Part shown: piece by piece, positions 1 through 4,556 of the stretch
How the letters are laid out: each line of letters opens with the position of its first letter
Numbering within the stretch: position 1 is the first letter of the stretch
Origin: Nocardioides sp.
GTDB lineage: Bacteria > Actinomycetota > Actinomycetes > Propionibacteriales > Nocardioidaceae
DNA: 5,717 nt
Direction: 5' to 3'
Assembly: GCA_030145945.1 (NCBI GenBank)
Contig: JASLDK010000103.1
Location: 1-5,717 of the forward strand
The notes under the pieces: model-generated
Databases searched by the model: none
What the model saw: the letters and a program-made list of their open reading frames with translations, nothing else
What the model was told of the DNA's origin: nothing
Made by a program: the position numbers and the translations under genes

Positions 1-1
1 C

Positions 2-58
2 GAGGTCTTCCAGATCACCAAGCCGCCGTTCGTCCAACCGTCCGTCCGGGAGAGTTGA
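2..58 (+). CDS. C-terminal end of an unidentified upstream gene (partial)
   Basis: An open frame enters from the left edge and ends at TGA 56-58 after 18 codons, reading EVFQITKPPFVQPSVRES. The stop lies three bases before the next ATG, and the next gene's ribosome-binding site falls in its last codons, the usual arrangement of consecutive genes in an actinobacterial operon. The fragment is too short to assign to a family and I do not recognise it. It could be a chance open frame, but its spacing and its codons, nearly all G or C at the third position, favour a real gene end. Confidence 0.5.
   Translation, partial: EVFQITKPPFVQPSVRES
48..54 (+). promoter_or_regulatory. Ribosome-binding site for the small protein at 62
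   Basis: GGGAGAG ends seven bases before the ATG at 62 and is a good purine-rich Shine-Dalgarno sequence. It supports the ATG at 62 over the TTG at 55 in another frame. It lies inside the end of the upstream gene, so the two are probably co-transcribed. Confidence 0.6.
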
Positions 59-61
59 GCC

Positions 62-331
62 ATGTCGTTGCCCGAGCAGCCGCCGTCGTACCGTCCCGCC
101 CAGCCCGTCGAGCACCCGTGGCGCTGGCGTCTCGAGGATGCCTCCGGCTCCGAGGTTGCGTTGTCAGGAGCGGACGCGGAGACGTACGCCGGCCAGACGT
201 TCCCCAGCCAGGGGGACGCCGAGTCCTGGGTCGGAGAGGTGTACGCCGACCTGGCCGACCTCGGTGTCGCGCAGGTGACTCTCTTCGAGCTGGACCGTGA
301 GGTGTACGGCCCCATGTCGTTGTCGGCCTGA
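62..331 (+). CDS. Small conserved hypothetical protein (89 aa)
   Basis: This is an 89-residue acidic soluble protein with no signal peptide, membrane segment or cysteine. A proline-rich N-terminus (residues 1-19) leads to a W-R-W-R-L-E-D strand-like segment (about 20-27), then a segment with F-P-S-Q-G-D-A-E-S-W (about 47-56), and it ends in D-R-E-V-Y-G-P-M-S-L. From memory, short actinobacterial hypothetical proteins share the PSQ-D-AESW and REVYGPMSL signatures, so I take it as a real conserved family without known function. A good ribosome-binding site (48-54) supports the start. It lies nine bases upstream of phzF and is probably co-transcribed with it. No function can be assigned from the sequence. 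Confidence 0.8.
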   Translation: MSLPEQPPSYRPAQPVEHPWRWRLEDASGSEVALSGADAETYAGQTFPSQGDAESWVGEVYADLADLGVAQVTLFELDREVYGPMSLSA

Positions 332-333
332 GG
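330..333 (+). promoter_or_regulatory. Ribosome-binding site for phzF overlapping the previous stop
   Basis: GAGG ends seven bases before the ATG at 341. It shares bases with the TGA stop (329-331) of the small protein gene, which fits translational coupling and supports the ATG at 341 as the phzF start. Confidence 0.5.
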
Positions 334-340
334 TCTGGCC

Positions 341-1186
341 ATGACGGGATCGGTGCGCCGGGACTTCCGGCAGGTCGACGTCTTCACCGCGGTGCCGCTG
401 CTGGGCAACCCGGTCGCCGTGGTGCACGGCGCCGACGGGATGACCACCGAGCAGATGCAACGTTTCGCTCGCTGGACGAATCTCAGCGAGACCACGTTCC
501 TGCTGACGCCGACCCTGCCGGGCGCCGACTACCGGCTGCGGATCTTCACCCCCGCGCAGGAACTGCCGTTTGCTGGCCACCCCACGCTAGGCTCCGCGCA
601 CGCGTGGCTGGAGGCCGGGGGAGACCCGGCCGGGGACCGGATCATCCAGGAGTGCGGTGTCGGGCTGGTCGAGCTGCAGTGCACCGACGACCGCCTCGCC
701 TTCGCTGCGCCCGACCTGCTCCGGTCCGGTCCGGTCGACGACGAATTGGCGGATCAGGTCGCCGCTGCGTTGGGCATCGCACGAGATGACGTGCTCGACA
801 TCGCGTGGGCGGACAACGGCCCCGGTTGGGTCGGCGTACGCCTCGCGTCGGCCGAGCAGGTCCTCGCCCTCGCTCCGTCGTACGCCGACCTCCCGGTCGA
901 TGTCGGCGTGGTCGGACCGCATCCGGACGGAGGCGAGTGCCTGGTGGAGGTGCGCGCCTTCTGCCCACACGCCGCGGGCATCGCCGAGGACCCGGTCACC
1001 GGCTCCCTCAACGCCTCGCTCGCGCAGTGGTTGACGCCGAGCGGCGTGCTGCCGCCGTCGTATGTCGCCGCTCAGGGAACCGTCCTCGGTCGCCGTGGAC
1101 GGATCCACATCGACACCGACGCGGACGGCACGATCTGGGTCGGCGGGGACACGGTGACGACCATCCACGGGACGCTCGCGCTCTGA
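341..1186 (+). CDS. PhzF-family isomerase / phenazine biosynthesis-like protein
   Basis: This 281-residue protein has the usual length of the PhzF / diaminopimelate-epimerase-like fold. Family landmarks occur in order: D-V-F-T-A-V-P-L-L-G-N-P-V-A-V-V (13-28), N-L-S-E-T-T-F (47-53), F-T-P-A-Q-E-L-P-F-A-G-H-P-T (69-82) and E-D-P-V-T-G-S (216-222). In the characterised Pseudomonas PhzF the acid-base residues are E45, H74, D208 and S213. The matching residues here are E50, H80, D217 and S222, so the active site looks intact. PhzF isomerises dihydro-hydroxyanthranilate in phenazine synthesis, but most homologues lie outside phenazine clusters and their substrates are unknown. No phenazine gene is nearby, so the substrate is open and I give no symbol. 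It is cytosolic, with no signal peptide. It sits nine bases after the small protein gene and 27 bases before thyA. Confidence 0.93.
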   Translation: MTGSVRRDFRQVDVFTAVPLLGNPVAVVHGADGMTTEQMQRFARWTNLSETTFLLTPTLPGADYRLRIFTPAQELPFAGHPTLGSAHAWLEAGGDPAGDRIIQECGVGLVELQCTDDRLAFAAPDLLRSGPVDDELADQVAAALGIARDDVLDIAWADNGPGWVGVRLASAEQVLALAPSYADLPVDVGVVGPHPDGGECLVEVRAFCPHAAGIAEDPVTGSLNASLAQWLTPSGVLPPSYVAAQGTVLGRRGRIHIDTDADGTIWVGGDTVTTIHGTLAL

Positions 1187-1201
1187 CGTGCAGCACCGCA
1201 C

Positions 1202-1207
1202 TAACCT
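1202..1207 (+). promoter_or_regulatory. Candidate -10 box of a leaderless thyA promoter
   Basis: TAACCT fits the actinobacterial TANNNT -10 pattern. Six bases separate it from the GTG at 1214, which would put the transcription start on or next to the first base of the start codon. No Shine-Dalgarno sequence precedes that GTG, which fits a leaderless message. No good -35 hexamer is visible about 17 bases upstream, so this is a candidate only. Confidence 0.45.
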
Positions 1208-1213
1208 GATGTC

Positions 1214-2008
1214 GTGCGCGCCTATCTCGATCTCGTCCAGCGGATCCTCGACGAGGGCACCGAGAAGGGTGACCGCACCGGCACCGGCACGCTGAGCGTC
1301 TTCGGGCACCAGATGCGCTTCGACCTGCGCGAGGGTTTCCCCCTCGTCACCACCAAGAAGGTGCACACCCGCTCGGTGTTCGGCGAGTTGCTGTGGTTCC
1401 TGCGCGGCGACACGAACGTGCGCTGGCTGCAGGAGCGCGGCATCTCGATCTGGGACGAATGGGCCGATGAGAACGGCGACCTCGGCCCCGTCTACGGCGC
1501 GCAGTGGCGATCCTGGCCTTCCCCCGACGGCGGACACATCGACCAGTTGGCGCAGGTCATTGCGCAGATCCGCAACAACCCCGACAGCCGTCGGCACATC
1601 GTCTCGGCGTGGAATCCCAGCCAGGTCGACGACATGGCGCTCCCGCCGTGCCACAGCATGTTCCAGTTCTATGTCGCCGATGGTCGGCTGAGCTGCCAGC
1701 TCTACCAACGCTCCGCCGACGTCTTCCTCGGCGTGCCCTTCAACATCGCTGCCTACGCACTGCTTACCCACATGATCGCGCAGGTCGCGGTCCTCGCGGT
1801 CGGCGACTTCGTGCACACGCTGGGAGACGCTCACCTCTACTCCAACCATCTGGACCAGGCGCGGCTCCAGCTGACCCGTGAGCCCCGGCCGCTGCCGACG
1901 CTGGTGCTCAATCCTGCCGTCACCGAGATCGACGCCTTCGAGCTCGACGACATCAGCGTTGAGGGCTATGACCCGCACCCGGCCATCAAGGCCCCGATCG
2001 CGGTCTGA
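1214..2008 (+). CDS. thyA: Thymidylate synthase ThyA
   Basis: ThyA methylates dUMP to dTMP with 5,10-methylene-tetrahydrofolate, releasing dihydrofolate. The 264 codons match the E. coli enzyme in length and, from memory, align without gaps. The catalytic cysteine is C146 in L-P-P-C-H. Nucleotide- and phosphate-binding residues are at the standard positions: R21, R126-R127, R166, S167, D169, N177, H207 and Y209. The C-terminus G-Y-D-P-H-P-A-I-K-A-P-I-A-V is the conserved tail that closes over the active site. The GTG start gives the N-terminus RAYLDLVQRILDEGT, which matches the family start, and no upstream alternative is needed. There is no ribosome-binding site, but a -10-like TAACCT lies at leaderless distance. 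folA follows after 16 bases and recycles the dihydrofolate product. The enzyme is a cytosolic homodimer in known cases, and nothing here looks abnormal. Confidence 0.98.
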   Translation: MRAYLDLVQRILDEGTEKGDRTGTGTLSVFGHQMRFDLREGFPLVTTKKVHTRSVFGELLWFLRGDTNVRWLQERGISIWDEWADENGDLGPVYGAQWRSWPSPDGGHIDQLAQVIAQIRNNPDSRRHIVSAWNPSQVDDMALPPCHSMFQFYVADGRLSCQLYQRSADVFLGVPFNIAAYALLTHMIAQVAVLAVGDFVHTLGDAHLYSNHLDQARLQLTREPRPLPTLVLNPAVTEIDAFELDDISVEGYDPHPAIKAPIAV

Positions 2009-2024
2009 CCCGAAGCGAGCGCCC

Positions 2025-2564
2025 ATGACTCCCGCCGGCCGCAAGGTCTCCACCATCGTCGCCGTCGCCGAGAACGGCGTGATCGGCGATGCCGCCGACA
2101 TCCCGTGGCACCTGCCCGCGGACTTCGCGCACTTCAAGGCAACCACGATGGGCCACGTCCTGGTCATCGGCCGCGTCACCCACGAGAGCATCGGCCGTCC
2201 GCTCCCCGGGCGCACCACGATCGTGCTCACCCGCGACCCGGACTGGACCGCGCCAGGAGTGCAGGTGGCCTCCGACGTACCGTCCGCTCTCGCGCTCGCG
2301 GACCAGATCCTTGCCGAGCAGGGCGATGACAAGCAGACCGATGACAAGCAGGTGATGATCGGCGGGGGAGCCGCGGTCTACGCCGCCGCCATGCCGTACG
2401 CCGACGAGCAGATCATCTCCGAGATCCCGCTCTCGCCCCCCGGGGACACCCACTATCCCGAGATCAACCGCAAGCGCTGGACCGAGGTCCGCCGCGAGCC
2501 CCGCGAGGGCTTCACGGTCGTGTGGTGGGAGCGGACCTTCGCCTGCGGCGGCACCGAGGCCTGA
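2025..2564 (+). CDS. folA: Dihydrofolate reductase
   Basis: FolA reduces dihydrofolate to tetrahydrofolate with NADPH, restoring the cofactor that ThyA, 16 bases upstream, oxidises. Starting at the ATG at 2025 it has 179 residues. The active-site segment I-P-W-H-L-P-A-D-F (26-34) carries the catalytic acid D33. The NADPH-binding segment is I-G-R-V-T-H-E-S-I-G (48-57), followed by R-P-L-P-G-R-T-T (58-65). The glycine motif G-G-G-A-A-V-Y is at 113-119. Two details are odd. D-D-K-Q occurs twice in tandem (101-104 and 106-109), from a 15-base repeat just before the glycine motif. H53 stands where most homologues have W, Y or F. The frame stays open upstream into thyA, but the family N-terminus fits 2025, with a weak purine-rich stretch (2012-2019) before it. 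It is also called dfrA or dhfR in actinomycetes. Confidence 0.97.
   Translation: MTPAGRKVSTIVAVAENGVIGDAADIPWHLPADFAHFKATTMGHVLVIGRVTHESIGRPLPGRTTIVLTRDPDWTAPGVQVASDVPSALALADQILAEQGDDKQTDDKQVMIGGGAAVYAAAMPYADEQIISEIPLSPPGDTHYPEINRKRWTEVRREPREGFTVVWWERTFACGGTEA
2324..2351 (+). repeat. In-frame tandem repeat inside folA
   Basis: CGATGACAAGCAG occurs at 2324-2336 and again at 2339-2351, identical over 13 bases with a period of 15. Because the period is five codons, the frame is kept and the protein gains a second D-D-K-Q. It lies in the expected surface loop before the strand leading to the glycine motif. Confidence 0.85.
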
Positions 2565-2577
2565 CCAAGCACCTGAC

Positions 2578-2586
2578 AGGGTGGAG
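2578..2586 (+). promoter_or_regulatory. Ribosome-binding site for the luciferase-like oxidoreductase
   Basis: AGGGTGGAG precedes the ATG at 2589 and contains AGGG seven bases from the start codon. It is one of the clearest Shine-Dalgarno sequences in the window. It fixes the start and implies that this gene is translated from a leadered message shared with folA. Confidence 0.6.
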
Positions 2587-2588
2587 CC

Positions 2589-3527
2589 ATGGAGCTCCGC
2601 GTCTTCACCGAACCCCAGCAAGGTGCCACCTACGACGACCTGTTGGCCGTCGCGCTCGAGTCGGAGCGGCTCGGCTTCGACGCCTTCTTCCGCAGCGACC
2701 ACTACCTGCACATGAGCGGGGACGGGTTGCCGGGGTCGACGGATGCCTGGACCACACTTGCCGGGCTTGCCCGTGAGACCAGCACCATCCGGCTGGGCAC
2801 GATGATGACGAGCGCGACCTTCCGGCATCCCGGAGTGCTGGCGATCCAGGTCGCCCAGGTCGACCAGATGAGCGGCGGTCGCGTCGAGCTCGGCATCGGC
2901 GCGGGCTGGTTCACCCAGGAGCACACGGCCTACGGCATTCCGTTCCCCGACACCGCCGAGCGGTTCGAGCGGTACGCCGAGCAGCTCGAGCTGATCACCG
3001 GCCTGTGGACGACGCCGGTCGGCGAGCTCTATGCCTTCGACGGACAGCACTACCAGCTCGCCGACAGCCCCGCGGTGCCCAAGCCGACCCAGAGCAACGG
3101 TCACCGTGGCGGCGTACCCGTGCTGATCGGTGGCAAGGGCGCCCGCAAGACACCTGCGCTGGCCGCGGCGTACGCCGACGAGTTCAACCTGCCGTTCGTG
3201 GACGAGGAGTTCACCGCCCTCCAGTTCGGCCGGGTACGCCGCGCGGCGGAGGCCGTCGACCGCGATCCCGACGAGCTCACCTGGTCGAACGCACTGGTGC
3301 TGTGCGTCGGGGAGGACGAGGCCGAGATCGCCCGCCGGGCGGCGTCCATCGGGCGTGAGGTCGACGAACTGCGTGCCAACGGGCTGGCTGGGACACCTGC
3401 CGAGGTGATCGACAAGATCAAGCGCTTCGAGGCACTCGGGAGCCAGCGGATCTACCTGCAGATGCTGGACCTGGACGACCTCGACCACCTGCGCCTCGTC
3501 GCCGCGGAGGTCATGCCTCACGTGTGA
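2589..3527 (+). CDS. LLM-class (luciferase-like) oxidoreductase, probably F420-dependent
   Basis: This 312-residue cytosolic protein belongs to the bacterial luciferase-like TIM-barrel superfamily. Recognisable segments are the N-terminal strand M-E-L-R-V-F-T-E, L-G-F-D-A-F-F-R-S-D-H-Y (about 29-40), T-S-T-I-R-L-G-T-M-M-T (about 64-74), R-H-P-G-V-L-A-I-Q-V-A-Q-V-D-Q-M-S-G-G-R (79-98) and L-G-I-G-A-G-W. Further on are P-V-L-I-G-G-K-G-A-R-K-T and a C-terminal G-T-P-A-E-V-I-D-K-I. Actinobacterial members with this layout are usually annotated as F420-dependent; the cofactor here is inferred from that resemblance and not from a decisive residue. The substrate is unknown. It starts 24 bases after folA with a strong ribosome-binding site and is probably the last gene of the thyA-folA unit. 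A role in folate metabolism is possible from position alone, but nothing in the protein shows it. Confidence 0.9.
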   Translation: MELRVFTEPQQGATYDDLLAVALESERLGFDAFFRSDHYLHMSGDGLPGSTDAWTTLAGLARETSTIRLGTMMTSATFRHPGVLAIQVAQVDQMSGGRVELGIGAGWFTQEHTAYGIPFPDTAERFERYAEQLELITGLWTTPVGELYAFDGQHYQLADSPAVPKPTQSNGHRGGVPVLIGGKGARKTPALAAAYADEFNLPFVDEEFTALQFGRVRRAAEAVDRDPDELTWSNALVLCVGEDEAEIARRAASIGREVDELRANGLAGTPAEVIDKIKRFEALGSQRIYLQMLDLDDLDHLRLVAAEVMPHV

Positions 3528-3553
3528 GTGCAGGCTGCGCGACCGTGTCGCGA

Positions 3554-3559
3554 TAGGCT
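3554..3559 (+). promoter_or_regulatory. Candidate -10 box of a leaderless dapA promoter
   Basis: TAGGCT is close to the ideal actinobacterial vegetative -10 element. Seven bases separate it from the ATG at 3567, so transcription would begin at or one base before the start codon. No Shine-Dalgarno sequence lies between them, as expected for a leaderless message. A clear -35 hexamer is not visible. This separates dapA-rnj from the upstream unit despite a gap of only 39 bases. Confidence 0.6.
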
Positions 3560-3566
3560 TGCGGTC

Positions 3567-4556
3567 ATGAGTTCTGCACCCTTCGGCACCATGCTGACAG
3601 CGATGGTCACGCCGTTCCGCGAGGACGGCTCGGTCGATCTGGACGGGGTGCAGAAGGTCGCCAAGCACCTGGTCGACAACGGCAACGACGGCATCGTCGT
3701 GTCCGGCACGACCGGCGAGTCGCCGACCACCACGGGTGCCGAGGACGGCGAGACCCTGGCCGCCGTCAAGGACGCCGTCGGCGACCGCGCCAAGATCGTC
3801 GCGGGCGTCGGCACCAACGACACGCGTCACTCGGTCGAGCTCGCCAAGCAGGCCGAGAAGGTCGGCGCCGACGGGCTCCTGCTCGTCACGCCCTACTACA
3901 ACAAGCCCAGCCAGCTCGGCGTGCTCAACCACTTCCGGCAGGTCGTGGACGCCACGGCCGTGCCGGTGATGCTCTACGACGTGCCCGGTCGGACCGGCAC
4001 CAAGATCGCGCTCGAGACCTACGTCGCAGCGAAGGACTGGGAGACGGTCGTCGCGGTAAAGGAGGCCACGGGTGACATCTCCCGCACCGCGCAACTGGTC
4101 GACCTCGGCTATGCCGTCTATTCCGGTGACGACGTCAACACGCTCGGCTACCTCGCGTATGGCGCCATCGGTCTCGTGTCCGTCGTCGGCCACGTCGCCG
4201 GCAGCCAGCTGCGCGCGATGATCGATGCCGCCCTCGCCGGCAACCAGGCCGAGGCGCTGCGCATCCACACCAGCCTGATCCCCGCCTTCGAGGCGATCAT
4301 GGGTGTCGCCAACTACGGCGCAACCACCGCCAAGGGCGCCCTCGAGCTGCTCGGCGTCCTCGACAACCGGATCGTGCGGCCGCCACTGATGGCGCTCGAC
4401 GACGCCGAGGTCGCCGACCTCAAGAGCGGCCTTGCTGCGGCGGGGCTCATCGGATGTCGCACCCGCACCCCGAGCTGTCCGCCCCGCCGACGCTGCCCAA
4501 GGGCGGTCTGCGGGTCATCCCCCTCGGCGGGCTGCGCGAGGTCGGTAGCAACATGA
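3567..4556 (+). CDS. dapA: 4-hydroxy-tetrahydrodipicolinate synthase, with C-terminal read-on into rnj
   Basis: DapA condenses pyruvate with aspartate semialdehyde, the first step of the diaminopimelate/lysine branch that supplies cell-wall and protein precursors. The catalytic set is complete: Schiff-base lysine K165 in A-V-K-E-A-T-G, Y137 and R142 in Y-D-V-P-G-R-T-G, Y111 in T-P-Y-Y-N-K-P, and T48 in G-T-T-G-E-S. All are offset by four from E. coli T44, Y107, Y133, R138 and K161. The family-like body ends at L-K-S-G-L-A-A-A-G-L-I, residue 295 (base 4451), a normal length. The next codon is GGA (4452-4454) where a TGA would form the overlap TGATG with the rnj start. The frame therefore continues 34 codons, rich in R, C, S and P, to TGA 4554-4556, giving 329 residues. 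The tail resembles out-of-frame rnj sequence and has no family support. The ATG at 3567 fits the family start; a GTG at 3528 is open but would lie upstream of the promoter. Confidence 0.96.
   Translation: MSSAPFGTMLTAMVTPFREDGSVDLDGVQKVAKHLVDNGNDGIVVSGTTGESPTTTGAEDGETLAAVKDAVGDRAKIVAGVGTNDTRHSVELAKQAEKVGADGLLLVTPYYNKPSQLGVLNHFRQVVDATAVPVMLYDVPGRTGTKIALETYVAAKDWETVVAVKEATGDISRTAQLVDLGYAVYSGDDVNTLGYLAYGAIGLVSVVGHVAGSQLRAMIDAALAGNQAEALRIHTSLIPAFEAIMGVANYGATTAKGALELLGVLDNRIVRPPLMALDDAEVADLKSGLAAAGLIGCRTRTPSCPPRRRCPRAVCGSSPSAGCARSVAT
4452..4556 (+). other. Out-of-frame dapA/rnj overlap with apparent loss of the dapA stop
   Basis: The dapA frame passes 4452-4454 as GGA instead of a stop and remains open until TGA 4554-4556. 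The rnj frame starts at ATG 4454, so both frames are read across 4454-4556. The second stop forms ATGA with the rnj codon for M34 (4553-4555). A one-base change, or an error at 4452, would explain the whole structure. Confidence 0.75.

Noticed and set aside
588..593. TAGGCT promoter-like -10 box inside phzF
   Set aside because: It matches the -10 consensus, but no gene start follows at leaderless distance in a supported frame and no -35 element is suitably spaced. It is explained by the L-G codons CTA GGC within the conserved G-H-P-T-L-G segment.
1878..2024. Upstream extension of the folA frame into thyA
   Set aside because: The extra codons overlap the conserved ThyA C-terminus and read as arginine/serine-rich out-of-frame sequence. 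The DHFR N-terminus fits the ATG at 2025.
587..2347. Long open frame on the minus strand (586 codons)
   Set aside because: It is the antisense shadow of phzF, thyA and part of folA. It has no family signature or ribosome-binding site and fails against the strong protein identities on the + strand.
2565..2588. Possible terminator between folA and the oxidoreductase gene
   Set aside because: I see no stem with a following T-run in these 24 bases, which mostly hold the ribosome-binding site. Read-through is more likely.
182..3243. Recurrent GTACGCCG octamer-like word in several genes
   Set aside because: Most copies encode Y-A-D, Y-A-E or similar in frame with preferred codons, they are irregularly spaced, and no flanking symmetry is shared. 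Codon choice explains them better than a binding site.
3528..3566. Upstream GTG start extending dapA by 13 codons
   Set aside because: The added residues have no family counterpart, and the extension would cover the TAGGCT box. The ATG at 3567 matches the usual DapA N-terminus.
1986..4268. Very long open frame on the minus strand (760 codons)
   Set aside because: It lies opposite folA, the oxidoreductase and dapA, all of which have clear family motifs. Long antisense open frames are expected in high-GC coding DNA because stop codons are rare. Its translation is rich in R, G, V, D and H with no recognisable motif.
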